A stretch of DNA of 64,000 nt from an uncultured Prevotella sp. (GTDB lineage: Bacteria; Bacteroidota; Bacteroidia; Bacteroidales; Bacteroidaceae). Each line of letters opens with the position of its first letter. Position 1 is the first letter of the stretch. A program made the position numbers and the translations under genes. Location of the stretch: NCBI GenBank assembly GCA_944320105.1, contig CALUGA010000002.1, positions 1 to 64,000 on the forward strand. Reading direction: 5' to 3'. Below, in pieces: positions 18,263 through 27,524 of this stretch. Under the pieces are notes generated by a model, which saw only the letters and a list, made by a program, of their open reading frames with translations, searched no databases and was not told the origin of the DNA.

Positions 18263-20248
18263 ATGTACACGAAAGAAGAACTTGAATCGATGGATACCCT
18301 CCAATTGATGGGTATCGCTGAGCAATTGGGCGTCAAGGTCTCGCCGGACGATGAGCTTGAGACCGTGGTCTACGCCATCTTAGACAAGGCCGCGGAGGAA
18401 AGTGCCATGAGTTCCGCCGCTGCCCCGAAGCGCAAGAGGACACGGATAGTTAAGAAAGACACAAGCAAAGTATATACAGTTAACGGCAAGGAGGGGGAGA
18501 ACTTCGACCTTAAGAACAAGCAAGGCAAGCCTGCCGAGATGAAGCAGGCATCGCTGTTTGCCGACATCCCGGCGCAAGCAGCAAGCGGCGACGTGCCTGC
18601 CGCAGCCGAGGAAATGGCCGACGAGGCTCCTGCCGCCACAAGGAAGACAAGGGCGCAACGGGTCAAGGCTGAGCCGGCTCCTGCCGATGAACCGGCCCAG
18701 GCTGCGCTCGCCGACGCAGAGCCGATGACCACAGAGGCAACAGACGCCCCTCTGGTCGAATCCTCGGTGGCCGCAGAGACTGACGATGCCGACACTCAGG
18801 CACCTGATTTCGTGCCGGAGGCGGCCTTCGACAATGGCGCGCCGTCCGACGACGCGCCTTCGGACAGGAACTTGCTGGCGCAGCTCCAAGAGAAAATGGC
18901 GCAGCACAACCAGGAAGAAGAGGCCAAGGTGGCCAGCAACGCATCCGGGGTTTGGGAGGGCGACCCGGGCGACGGGACCGACTTCATCACCGTGGTGGAC
19001 CTGCCGATAGAGGATCAGGGCGCAATGCCCACGCTCGATATGTTCGACCGTCCTACCATGCAGCAGCCCGACTTGGAGTTCCAGCACGCACCCGGGCAGC
19101 CCGCAATGCAGAAGCCCGCGTTCGACTTTGCCGACCTCATCAGCGGCAACGGCGTGCTCGAAGTGCTCTCCGACGGGTACGGCTTCCTGCGTTCCAGTGA
19201 TTACAATTACCTCTCTTCGCCCGACGACATATACGTTTCGCCACAGCAGATAAAGAAATACGGACTGAAAACCGGCGACGTGGTTGACTGCACCGTGCGC
19301 CCGCCGCACGACAACGAGAAGTATTTTGCGCTGAGCAACGTGCAAGCCATCAACGGCAGGAACCCCGCCGAGGTGCGCGACCGCGTGGCTTTCGAGCACC
19401 TTACGCCGCTCTTCCCCGACGAGAAGTTCAGGCTTTGCGGCGACAGGGCAACCACTAACCCGAGCGTGAGGATTGTTGATCTCTTCTCGCCTATAGGCAA
19501 GGGGCAGCGCGCCCTCATCGTGGCGCAGCCCAAGACCGGTAAGACCATCCTCATGAAAGACATCGCAAACGCCATCGCCGCCAACCATCCCGAGGCTTAC
19601 CTCATGATGCTGCTCATAGACGAACGCCCTGAAGAGGTGACCGACATGAGCCGCACGGTGAACGCAGAGGTCATTGCCTCAACCTTCGACGAGCCTGCCG
19701 ACCGTCATGTGAAGATTGCCGGCATCGTGCTGGAGAAAGCCAAGCGCATGGTGGAATGCGGCCACGACGTGGTTATTTTCCTCGACTCCATCACACGCCT
19801 TGCACGGGCCTACAACACCGTAAGCCCCGCCAGTGGCAAGGTTCTTACCGGTGGCGTTGACGCAAACGCACTGCAGAAGCCCAAGAGATTCTTCGGAGCG
19901 GCCCGCAACATAGAGAATGGCGGCTCGCTGACAATCATCGCCACGGCCTTGATAGACACCGGGTCGAAGATGGACGAGGTGATTTTCGAGGAGTTCAAGG
20001 GTACAGGCAACATGGAGTTGCAGCTCGACCGATCGCTGAGCAACAAGCGAATATTCCCCGCTGTCAACCTCGTGCAGTCGAGCACACGCCGCGACGACCT
20101 GCTGCAAGACCCCACCACGCTCAACCGTATGTGGGTTTGCCGCAAGTTCATAAGCGAGATGAACCCCGTGGAAGCCATGAACACGGTGCGCGACAGGCTC
20201 GTGCAGACGAGGAGCAACGAGGAATTCTTGCTCTCGATGAACGGCTGA
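18263..20248 (+). CDS. rho: Transcription termination factor Rho with long disordered insert
   Basis: Rho is a hexameric RNA helicase that ends transcription. This 661-residue form has the N-terminal helical part (1-60), a Lys/Arg segment ([11 protein letters not shown]), then about 220 residues rich in Ala, Glu, Asp and Pro with no predicted fold (about 75-290). After that come the cold-shock RNA-binding domain ([14 protein letters not shown], about 297) and the ATPase core with the P-loop AQPKTGKT (about 424), Walker [12 protein letters not shown] and the Q-loop. E. coli Rho has 419 residues, so the extra length is the insert. Such inserts are known in Bacteroidetes Rho. Confidence 0.97.
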   Translation: MYTKEELESMDTLQLMGIAEQLGVKVSPDDELETVVYAILDKAAEESAMSSAAAPKRKRTRIVKKDTSKVYTVNGKEGENFDLKNKQGKPAEMKQASLFADIPAQAASGDVPAAAEEMADEAPAATRKTRAQRVKAEPAPADEPAQAALADAEPMTTEATDAPLVESSVAAETDDADTQAPDFVPEAAFDNGAPSDDAPSDRNLLAQLQEKMAQHNQEEEAKVASNASGVWEGDPGDGTDFITVVDLPIEDQGAMPTLDMFDRPTMQQPDLEFQHAPGQPAMQKPAFDFADLISGNGVLEVLSDGYGFLRSSDYNYLSSPDDIYVSPQQIKKYGLKTGDVVDCTVRPPHDNEKYFALSNVQAINGRNPAEVRDRVAFEHLTPLFPDEKFRLCGDRATTNPSVRIVDLFSPIGKGQRALIVAQPKTGKTILMKDIANAIAANHPEAYLMMLLIDERPEEVTDMSRTVNAEVIASTFDEPADRHVKIAGIVLEKAKRMVECGHDVVIFLDSITRLARAYNTVSPASGKVLTGGVDANALQKPKRFFGAARNIENGGSLTIIATALIDTGSKMDEVIFEEFKGTGNMELQLDRSLSNKRIFPAVNLVQSSTRRDDLLQDPTTLNRMWVCRKFISEMNPVEAMNTVRDRLVQTRSNEEFLLSMNG

Positions 20249-20285
20249 CGGGATATTCATATTGTATATATAAGGATATAAGGCC

Positions 20286-20318
20286 GCACGGTAGCCATCA
20301 CGACAGTGGGCTACCGTG
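20286..20318 (+). terminator. Hairpin after rho
   Basis: CACGGTAGCC pairs perfectly with GGCTACCGTG around a 12-base loop, followed by tggctttctt. It separates rho from the lysozyme gene, which starts 14 bases further. Confidence 0.55.
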
Positions 20319-20331
20319 TGGCTTTCTTCGC

Positions 20332-21936
20332 ATGGAAGGCTACATCATCATAAGGAAGAGGACGTTCGTCAGGGCCGTGGCGGCACTGTGCGCAGTGGTC
20401 GTAGGCTTGCTGGCTTGGCTCTGCTTTTCCATCGTTTGCGGCGACAAACCGCCGAGGCAGGTGGCCTTGCGCTCTTTCAACGCCTTGCAGGCCGATGGCA
20501 AGGACGTGGCTTTCTTTAGCTCGATAAGTGCCGATTCCGTGCTCGTGGGGCTTAGCCTCGACTCTTCCAAAGTAACTTTCGCGCCACGGCTTGCGCTCCG
20601 TGGGGCAGGCTTGCGCTCCGTGGTGAGGCACACCAAGGACAGCCTTAGGCGCAGGGCCGCCCGGCTTGAGGCTGCCATCGGCGAGATGGACTATTACCTT
20701 AAAGTGCATGGAGTGCAGGACGAGGGCTACGACATGGTGGCCGGACACGCCACCGCAGCCTCCGGGATGCTGGCATCCGTTAGGCAGGAGCTTGACGTGC
20801 TGGAGGCAATCCACAAGGAAACAAGGCTTGGCCTGAGGCATTCTGAAACGCATTCCGCCCCCGACAGCCTTTTGGGCGCGCCCCTCGTGCTCGCCGAATG
20901 CAATGGCGGGCGGTGGCTTAACGGCCGATGGCTCAGGGCCGCAAGCCAGGGGCCGGGCGTAGCGGCGGACTCTGCGGGAAGGTTGATAGCTGGCACTTGG
21001 GAGGCCGACACCCTTGTGACGGGTAGCAGGACAGACTGCCTCGGCACCTATACCGGGCAGTTCGGCGCCCGCTTGCTTGCCTGCGGGCATGGCTCTTACG
21101 CCGCCGCTGATGGCTCATACTACGAAGGCCGCTGGCAGGCTGACCGCCCCGACGGTTTCGGCTTTGCCGTTGACACCGTTAGGCTGCGCGCCGGCGAGTG
21201 GCAGCGCGGCACTTACAAGGGTGAGAGGCTCAACTACACGTCGGAGCGCATCTACGGCATCGACATTTCGCGCTACCAGCATGGCCGTGGCAGGCGGTAC
21301 TACCCAATACACTGGAATCAATTGCGCATTACCGACTTAGGGCGCATCAGCAAGAAGAAAATAAGCGGACGGGTAGACTATCCCGTGTCGTTCATCTACA
21401 TAAAGTCTACCGAAGGCTGCTCGGTGCGCAACAGGTTCTTCCGCGCCGACTACCTGCAAGCGCGCCGCCACGGCATCCGCTGCGGTGCCTACCACTTCTT
21501 TTCGGTGCGAACCACGGCCAAGGCACAGGCCCGTTACTTCATCCGTCACACGCTGTTCAGGCCAGGCGACTTGCCCCCAGTGCTCGACGTTGAGCCTACC
21601 GACAGGCAGATAGCACAGATGGGCGGCGCCGACGAGCTGTTCAGGCGGGTAAGGACGTGGATGAACATCGTGCGCAGGCACACCGGGGTGAGGCCGATTC
21701 TATACGTGAGCCAGAGCTTTGTGAACAAGTACCTGGGCCATGCGCCCGACATAAAGCAGAACTACAACGTGTGGATAGCCCGCTACGGTGAGTACAAACC
21801 CGACATCAAGCTCGTATATTGGCAGCTCAGTCCCGACGGGAGGGTGAGTGGAATACACGGCGATGTGGACATAAACGTATTCAACGGTTATGAAGACCAG
21901 TTTGACAGATTCATCGAAACAGAGCTTATCAAGTGA
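20332..21936 (+). CDS. Membrane-anchored GH25 muramidase with an N-terminal extension
   Basis: GH25 enzymes cut the MurNAc-GlcNAc bond of peptidoglycan. From ATG 20332 the 534-residue protein has a signal anchor (about 10-33), a roughly 250-residue region of unknown fold, and a MORN-like stretch (GSYYEGRWQADRPDGFGF). The GH25 domain (about 305-530) carries GIDISRYQ (Asp311), LDVEPTD (Asp419, Glu421) and a late DVDINVFNG. The reading frame stays open upstream through the rho 3' end, but ATG 20332 follows the hairpin and begins a good signal anchor. It heads a run of closely spaced genes. Confidence 0.85.
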   Translation: MEGYIIIRKRTFVRAVAALCAVVVGLLAWLCFSIVCGDKPPRQVALRSFNALQADGKDVAFFSSISADSVLVGLSLDSSKVTFAPRLALRGAGLRSVVRHTKDSLRRRAARLEAAIGEMDYYLKVHGVQDEGYDMVAGHATAASGMLASVRQELDVLEAIHKETRLGLRHSETHSAPDSLLGAPLVLAECNGGRWLNGRWLRAASQGPGVAADSAGRLIAGTWEADTLVTGSRTDCLGTYTGQFGARLLACGHGSYAAADGSYYEGRWQADRPDGFGFAVDTVRLRAGEWQRGTYKGERLNYTSERIYGIDISRYQHGRGRRYYPIHWNQLRITDLGRISKKKISGRVDYPVSFIYIKSTEGCSVRNRFFRADYLQARRHGIRCGAYHFFSVRTTAKAQARYFIRHTLFRPGDLPPVLDVEPTDRQIAQMGGADELFRRVRTWMNIVRRHTGVRPILYVSQSFVNKYLGHAPDIKQNYNVWIARYGEYKPDIKLVYWQLSPDGRVSGIHGDVDINVFNGYEDQFDRFIETELIK

Positions 21937-22306
21937 GGGGCAGGGCTGCCGCTTCATCCTTGCGCTGGGGTCGAACGCCGGGCAGGAAGAGGCCATGGCT
22001 CTGGCCCTGCGCCTGCTCTCGCGCCACCTTGACGTGGAGAAGCGCACCAAGGCCGTATGGACTGAGGCTGTGGCAGGTGCCACTGGCAGGTTTCTCAACT
22101 GCCTGGTAAGCGGCCGCACGGCCATGGGCTTGGCCGAGCTGAATGCCTTTGCCAAGGCCGTGGAACGCCAGTGCGGGCGCACCTCTGGCGAGGCGGCCGC
22201 CGGGCTGATACGCATGGACATCGACATAATGGAATACGGCGGCGCACGCCTACACGCCGCCGACTGGGAACGGACTTACATAAAACAACTAATGAGAGAA
22301 TTATGA
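21890..22306 (+). CDS. HPPK-like protein (folate-pathway pyrophosphokinase family, divergent)
   Basis: The 138-residue protein has the family start motif ILALGSNAG and the metal-binding MDIDIMEYG, as in 6-hydroxymethyl-dihydropterin pyrophosphokinase (FolK). It is shorter than usual (about 160) and lacks a clear GPR-type Arg motif before the Asp pair, so activity is uncertain. It overlaps the lysozyme gene by 47 bases. A later non-ATG start such as TTG 21902 is possible. Its stop overlaps the next start (ATGA). Confidence 0.65.
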   Translation: MKTSLTDSSKQSLSSEGQGCRFILALGSNAGQEEAMALALRLLSRHLDVEKRTKAVWTEAVAGATGRFLNCLVSGRTAMGLAELNAFAKAVERQCGRTSGEAAAGLIRMDIDIMEYGGARLHAADWERTYIKQLMREL

Positions 22307-23541
22307 GCAAGTTATTGTGTGCAATGGCCATGGCGCTCATTGCGTGTTCGCAGGCCGTGGCGCAGCGGTTCGACACTTTTTTCCGCGACAGTACGCTCAG
22401 GCTCGACTACATCTTTGCAGGTGATGCCTCGCGGCAGGCCATCTATGTAGACGAGCTTGGCTTGAACCCGCGATGGCACGGGCGGCGCGCCCGCCTCGGC
22501 GAACTGCCCTTGGGCGGCAACGGGCGGCTGACGGTGAGAGACTGCGCGAGCGGCGAGGTGATTTACCGCCATTCGTTTTCAACGCTTTTCCAGGAGTGGC
22601 TGCTCACTGCCGAGGCAAAGACGGTGGCTAAGTCGTTCGAGAACGTGTTCCTCGTGCCTTGGCCCAAGCAGCCCGTAAGCATCACCGTAGAGCTGCGCGA
22701 CTCGCACGACAGCGTTACGGCCTCGATGACGCACACCGTCAACCCTGCCGATATACTGATACGCCGCCGAGGATTCAGTCACGTCACCCCGTACAAGACG
22801 CTGCAGCGGGCTGCCGACACCACGCGCTGCATCCACATAGCATACGTGGCCGAAGGCTACCGGGCCGACGAGATGGACGCGTATCTTGACGACGCGCAGG
22901 CCGCTACAGAGGCCATCTTCGCCCACGAGCCGTTCAGGCGTTTGCGCAGCCGCTTCAACGTGGTGGCCGTGATGTCGCCCTCTGAAGACAGCGGAGCGAG
23001 CTGCCCCGCCGACGGAGTGTGGAAGTCAACGGCGCTCAGGTCGCACTTCGACACATTCTACAGCGACCGCTACCTTGCCACGCTGAGCCTCAAGCGGCTG
23101 CACGACCTGTTGGCCGGAACTCCCTACGAGCACATCATAATACTCGTGAACACTGCTAAGTACGGCGGCGGGGGCATATACAACTCCTACAACCTGTCGT
23201 ACACCAAGGGCGATGATTTCAGGCCGGTTGTGGTGCATGAGTTCGGCCACAGCTTTGGCGGGCTGGGCGATGAGTACGAGTATGGCGACGGCGACCCCAT
23301 GTATCATGCCGACACTGAGCCGTGGGAGCCAAACCTTACCACCAAGCGCGACTTCCGGGGCAAGTGGGAAAACCTCCTAAGGCAGGGCAAGGCGGCACTT
23401 ATCGAGGGCGGCGGCTACCAACAGAAGGGCGTGTATCGCGGCGCGGCCGACTGCCGAATGCGTACCAACGAGGTGCCAGACTTCTGCCCCGTGTGCCAGC
23501 AGGCGCTTGAGCGTATGATAGAGTTTTACACCGGTGAATGA
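22303..23541 (+). CDS. Secreted M64-family metallopeptidase
   Basis: The 412-residue protein has a signal peptide (MSKLLCAMAMALIACSQAVAQ), a beta-rich N-terminal domain, then a peptidase M64 domain with zinc motif HEFGH (312-316) followed by SFGGLGDEYEYGD. The family includes IgA peptidase of Clostridium ramosum. The substrate here is unknown. Its ATG overlaps the HPPK-like stop, which implies co-translation. Earlier in-frame codons lie inside the upstream gene and lack a signal peptide. Confidence 0.9.
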   Translation: MSKLLCAMAMALIACSQAVAQRFDTFFRDSTLRLDYIFAGDASRQAIYVDELGLNPRWHGRRARLGELPLGGNGRLTVRDCASGEVIYRHSFSTLFQEWLLTAEAKTVAKSFENVFLVPWPKQPVSITVELRDSHDSVTASMTHTVNPADILIRRRGFSHVTPYKTLQRAADTTRCIHIAYVAEGYRADEMDAYLDDAQAATEAIFAHEPFRRLRSRFNVVAVMSPSEDSGASCPADGVWKSTALRSHFDTFYSDRYLATLSLKRLHDLLAGTPYEHIIILVNTAKYGGGGIYNSYNLSYTKGDDFRPVVVHEFGHSFGGLGDEYEYGDGDPMYHADTEPWEPNLTTKRDFRGKWENLLRQGKAALIEGGGYQQKGVYRGAADCRMRTNEVPDFCPVCQQALERMIEFYTGE

Positions 23542-23559
23542 ACTTTAAAGACTACGGAT

Positions 23560-24267
23560 ATGGTTGAGACGCAGGCTCAACTGGAGGAGGTGATAGCCGA
23601 GTGGGGCTTCCTTCCGTTCTTCAAGAATGGCATCAGCGGCTTTTCGGTGGAGGATATTGTTCCGCCCGAACTCCTCTTCGGCGAGCACGGCGAGCAGGGG
23701 GCATGGCAGTGGAAAGGCCCGATAATAAGTCACTGGCAGTGCGCCTACGGCAAGTTCTTTGGCGGCAAGGCCGGCTTCGTGAGCCTTGAGTGGCTGCCCG
23801 ACTTCATCAATTGGCGGCGCAGCCTTTATCCGCTGCGCTCCATGGACGCCGATGCGCGCCACATCCTCGACGTGCTCCGCAGCGAGGAGTCGATGCTGTC
23901 GAAGCAGCTCAAGGTGGCCAGCGGCTTCACGCTCAGCCGCAAGCGCAAGCTCTTCAACCCCGACGACCCTTCGGCTCCGCTCGCCAACAGGCGCAACGGA
24001 ACAGCCTTCGACGCGCTCATCGGCGCGCTGCAGATGGGTACCTACGTGTGCATAGCCGATTTTGAGTACCAAGTGTCGCGCAGCGGCGAGCCTTACGGCT
24101 GGGGCGTGGCGCGCTACTGTACGCCAGAGGCAATGTATGACACAGACTGGCAGGCAGCCGTGGAGGGGCGCACTCCCAAGCAGTCGCGCCGCCGCATGGT
24201 AGACCGCCTTGTGCGGCTCTTCCCAGATGCTGACCAACGCAAGATAGAACGATTAGTTGGAATATGA
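23560..24267 (+). CDS. AlkZ-related protein (winged-helix DNA repair family, tentative)
   Basis: The 235-residue cytosolic protein has conserved segments GFLPFF, WKGPIISHWQCAYGKFFGGKAGF, LPDFINWRR and PYGWGVARY. From memory these resemble the short AlkZ/YcaQ-related proteins of gut anaerobes. Full AlkZ glycosylases, which unhook DNA crosslinks, are about 400 residues, so a repair role is only a guess. It starts 18 bases after the M64 gene, and its stop overlaps the GNAT start. Confidence 0.6.
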   Translation: MVETQAQLEEVIAEWGFLPFFKNGISGFSVEDIVPPELLFGEHGEQGAWQWKGPIISHWQCAYGKFFGGKAGFVSLEWLPDFINWRRSLYPLRSMDADARHILDVLRSEESMLSKQLKVASGFTLSRKRKLFNPDDPSAPLANRRNGTAFDALIGALQMGTYVCIADFEYQVSRSGEPYGWGVARYCTPEAMYDTDWQAAVEGRTPKQSRRRMVDRLVRLFPDADQRKIERLVGI

Positions 24268-24815
24268 GTTACAGCAACATGATGAGAGAAGTGAGGCTGG
24301 GGCAGGCCGAGGCCGCCGCCCCCGAGCTGCGCCGCCTTTACGAGGCGGCTTTCCCCGAGGAGGAACAGATACCATACGACGATATGCTGGCGCTGATGTC
24401 AACCATGCCGCTGGCCTATTCGGCATGGTACGACGGCGAAGGGCTTGTAGGCTTGACGATAGTGTGCGAGTGGCCGTCGGCCTGCTGGTTTTGGTACTTC
24501 GCCGTGAGCGAGGAAAGGCGAGGCCATGGTTGCGGCAGCGCGATGCTGGCGGCCATTTTGAGCCGTTACCGCAACCGCCCGTTGGTGCTCGACGTGGAGT
24601 CGCCGCGCCAGGAGTGCGCCAACATGGAGCAGCGCCGGCGCCGCTATGCCTTCTACCAGCGCAGCGGCCTGCGCGACACCGGCATAGAGCGGTCGTTCGG
24701 CGGCGTGACATACGCCATTCTGGCATCGGCCAACACGCAGTTCACCGAGGATGATTACAACCACCTTATCGCCGAACTGAGCCGCTTTTGGGATGCCTTG
24801 CCCGGACGCGGGTAG
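24264..24815 (+). CDS. GNAT-family N-acetyltransferase
   Basis: The 183-residue protein shows the GNAT fold: beta strands with WFWYFAVSEERRGHGCGSAML (acetyl-CoA-binding R/Q-x-x-G-x-G/A motif as RRGHGCG) and a later FYQRSGLRDTG. The acceptor is unknown. ATGA overlap with the previous gene makes it the last of the lysozyme-to-GNAT run. Confidence 0.85.
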   Translation: MSYSNMMREVRLGQAEAAAPELRRLYEAAFPEEEQIPYDDMLALMSTMPLAYSAWYDGEGLVGLTIVCEWPSACWFWYFAVSEERRGHGCGSAMLAAILSRYRNRPLVLDVESPRQECANMEQRRRRYAFYQRSGLRDTGIERSFGGVTYAILASANTQFTEDDYNHLIAELSRFWDALPGRG

Positions 24816-24916
24816 GCTTTGATGGGTGTGCTGCTGTGCTCTTTGGCGATTGGGTACAGACGTATGAAAAATCGCAACAAAACCATCCCGCTGCGCCTAT
24901 ATGGCGGGATGGAATG

Positions 24917-25004
24917 CTAAAACGGCCTGTTTCGCAGCGCGATACAGGCCGTTTGGCGTTGCGAAACAGGCCGTTTTGCAGTGCAATATGTACGCTTTTG
25001 CAAG
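24917..25004. repeat. Array of four 22-bp palindromic units (copy 3)
   Basis: The units start at 24917, 24939, 24961 and 24983. The last is degenerate and carries ATATGTAC. It lies between the convergent GNAT and phoU genes, in a 309-base gap that otherwise holds only the phoU terminator. Confidence 0.8.
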
Positions 25005-25057
25005 TCATTGGCCATCAGTGTGTTGCGCAATATGACCGTTTTGCAAAAACGTTTTAC

Positions 25058-25106
25058 AAAAAAAGACGCCCGCCGCAGCTGCCTCATGGCAACTGTGGCG
25101 GGCGTT
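25058..25106 (-). terminator. Terminator of the pstCAB-phoU operon
   Basis: On the minus strand AACGCCCGCC(A)CAG pairs with CTG(C)GGCGGGCGTC, then TTTTTTT. It lies just past the phoU stop. Confidence 0.9.
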
Positions 25107-25124
25107 GCAATATGCAGGGTGAGC

Positions 25125-25841
25125 TTAGTTCTGCCCCTCTTTCATGTGGCTTGCGATGGCTTTCTGCATCTTTGTCTCGTCAGATGCGTGCTTCAGCACC
25201 TCGGCATCGATGTAGAATACAATCTCCTCGGCAAGGTTGGTGATGTGGTCGCCGGTGCGCTCCAGGCGCAGGAACACGCTCTTGAAGTCGATGCAGAAGC
25301 CCACCTTGTCGGGGTGCTCCTTTGCATATTCGGTCAGTATGCCCGTCACCTCGGCGTTGATTTCGTCAATCAGGTTGTCTTTCTCAAACAGACTGTTGGC
25401 CATCGAGATGTCTTCCTTCTCAAGGGCGAGGCGCGATGTCACGAGCATGTCGAGCACCCCGTCGACCATTTCCTGCAGCCTAATGCGCTTGAGCAGTTCT
25501 GGGTCTATGTGCTCGCCGTTGAGCTTGATGACGAAGCGGGCAATGTTCTCTGCGAAATCTCCTATGCGTTCGAGGTCGGTGTTTATCTTGAGCATGGCCA
25601 GTGCGAAGCGGAGGTCGATGGCCACGGGGTTGTAGAGCACGAGGAAGTCCTCGATGTCGCAGTCGAGCTTCAGCTCCGAGGCGTTCACGCGCTTCTCGCG
25701 TATGAGCACGTCCCATGCCTTTTCCTTGTCGGCCGTGGGTATAGCCTCGCACACGTTGCGCATCTGGTCGTAGACGAGCGTCCACATATCCAGCACTTCC
25801 TTGCGTATCTTTACCAGTTCTTCATCTACAAATTTTACCAT
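25125..25841 (-). CDS. phoU: Phosphate transport regulator PhoU
   Basis: PhoU links the state of the Pst transporter to Pho signalling. The 238-residue all-helical protein has two PhoU repeats with E-x-x-x-D metal-binding helices (DLERIGDFAENIARF and RLERTGDHITNLAEEIVFY). It is last in pstC-pstA-pstB-phoU, 21 bases after pstB, before a strong terminator. Confidence 0.97.
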   Translation of the reverse strand: MVKFVDEELVKIRKEVLDMWTLVYDQMRNVCEAIPTADKEKAWDVLIREKRVNASELKLDCDIEDFLVLYNPVAIDLRFALAMLKINTDLERIGDFAENIARFVIKLNGEHIDPELLKRIRLQEMVDGVLDMLVTSRLALEKEDISMANSLFEKDNLIDEINAEVTGILTEYAKEHPDKVGFCIDFKSVFLRLERTGDHITNLAEEIVFYIDAEVLKHASDETKMQKAIASHMKEGQN

Positions 25842-25862
25842 AGTCTTAGTCTTTGATTGTGA

Positions 25863-26615
25863 TTATCCGAATCGTCCAGTGATGTAGTTCTGTGTCTCTT
25901 CCTTGGCGGGGTTGGTGAATATCTTCGTCGTGTAGTCGTACTCTATGAGCTGGCCGAGGTAGAAGAATGCCGTCTTGTCGCTCACGCGTGTGGCCTGTTG
26001 CATGTTGTGCGTCACGATGACGATGGTGTAGTCTTTCTTTATCTCGTGTATAAGCTCCTCCACCTTGGCCGTGGAGATGGGGTCGAGCGCCGATGCCGGC
26101 TCGTCCATGAGCAGCACCGAGGGTTGCACGGCCATGGCCCTGGCTATGCAGAGGCGCTGCTGCTGTCCGCCGGAGAGCGCGTAAGCCGACTTCTTGAGCT
26201 TGTCCTTCACCTCGTCCCAGAGGGCGGCGCCGCGCAGCGATTCTTCCACGCGCTCGGCAATGAAAGCCTCGTCCTTCACCCCGTTCACGCGCAGGCCGTA
26301 GGCCACGTTCTCGTATATGCTCTTTGGGAACGGGTTGGGCCGTTGGAACACCATGCCTACGTTCTTGCGCAGTTCGTCTACGCTGACCGAGCGGTCGTAT
26401 ATGTTCTGCCCGTCGATGGTTATCTGCCCTTCGAGCCGTGTGTCGGGTATGAGGTCGTTCATGCGGTTGAACAGCCTCAGGAAAGTGGACTTGCCACATC
26501 CCGACGGGCCGATGAAGGCCACCACCTCGTGCTCGTCTATGCTCATGTTGATGCCTTTCAGCGCATGGAAAGAGCCATAATAGAAATCTACATGTTGTGC
26601 CTCAATCTTGCTCAT
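25863..26615 (-). CDS. pstB: Phosphate ABC transporter ATPase PstB
   Basis: This 250-residue ATPase powers phosphate import. It has Walker [10 protein letters not shown], a Q-loop, signature LSGGQQQR, Walker [13 protein letters not shown] and the switch His in IVTHNMQQA. It ends in the typical [18 protein letters not shown]. It lies 19 bases after pstA. Confidence 0.98.
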   Translation of the reverse strand: MSKIEAQHVDFYYGSFHALKGINMSIDEHEVVAFIGPSGCGKSTFLRLFNRMNDLIPDTRLEGQITIDGQNIYDRSVSVDELRKNVGMVFQRPNPFPKSIYENVAYGLRVNGVKDEAFIAERVEESLRGAALWDEVKDKLKKSAYALSGGQQQRLCIARAMAVQPSVLLMDEPASALDPISTAKVEELIHEIKKDYTIVIVTHNMQQATRVSDKTAFFYLGQLIEYDYTTKIFTNPAKEETQNYITGRFG

Positions 26616-26634
26616 AATTCGGTTATGTGTTGTG

Positions 26635-27522
26635 TTAGTTTGTCTTCAGTTTTTTCTGGAAGTAGTTGCGCAGCGCGTTCGCCAGCAGGTTTACGAAGAG
26701 GATTATAATCACCAGCACGAGCGCAGTGCCGTAGGCGATTGGTATCTGCTTGTCCATGTCGGTGCCGCTCGTGGCCAGCACGTATAGGTGATAGGGCAGG
26801 GCCATGCACTGGTCGAACACGCTCTCGGGCAGCTGCGGCAGGAAATAGGCCGCGCAGGTGAAGAGGATTGGTGCCGTTTCGCCCGACACGCGCCCCAGGG
26901 CGAGAATCAGACCGGTGATGATGTTGGGCATGCCCATGGGCAGGATTACGTGCCAGATGGTCTGGAGCTTGCTGGCTCCGAGCGCGAGGCTGCCCTCACG
27001 GAAGCTGTCGGGGATGGCTTTCAGGGCCTCCTCGGTGGTGCGGATTACGAGCGGCAGTGCCAGCAGGCCGAGCGTTAGCGAGCCTGCTATGATGCTGTCG
27101 CCAAAGCCGAAGAAGTTGACGAAGAGCGACATACCGAACAGTCCGAACACTATCGACGGTATTCCGGCGAGGTTGTTGGTCATCATGCGTATGAACCTGA
27201 CCACTTTTCCCTTTGGAGCATACTCGTTCATGTATATTCCGCTCATGATGCCGAGGGGGAAAGCGAACAGCGCGCTGCCCACCATGAGGTAGAATGTGCC
27301 AACAATTGCCGGCCAGATGCCGCCCCCCTTCATGCCGTCGGTGGGCGGGGTGGTGATGAAGTCCCAGCTGAGCACGCTAGCCCCCTTAACGATGATGAAG
27401 CCCAGGATGATGAACAATATTGTGACGATTACGCCGCTCAGCACCTTGAACAGGCCGAAGGCCACGTTCTGTGCCAGCATCTTGCGGGCGTGGTTGCCCT
27501 GTGTTGATGTCTTTATGTCCAT
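26635..27522 (-). CDS. pstA: Phosphate ABC transporter permease PstA
   Basis: This 295-residue inner-membrane permease has six or so membrane segments and the EAA loop [21 protein letters not shown] before the coupling helix. It starts 2 bases after pstC and pairs with it to form the channel. Confidence 0.97.
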   Translation of the reverse strand: MDIKTSTQGNHARKMLAQNVAFGLFKVLSGVIVTILFIILGFIIVKGASVLSWDFITTPPTDGMKGGGIWPAIVGTFYLMVGSALFAFPLGIMSGIYMNEYAPKGKVVRFIRMMTNNLAGIPSIVFGLFGMSLFVNFFGFGDSIIAGSLTLGLLALPLVIRTTEEALKAIPDSFREGSLALGASKLQTIWHVILPMGMPNIITGLILALGRVSGETAPILFTCAAYFLPQLPESVFDQCMALPYHLYVLATSGTDMDKQIPIAYGTALVLVIIILFVNLLANALRNYFQKKLKTN

Positions 27523-27524
27523 GT

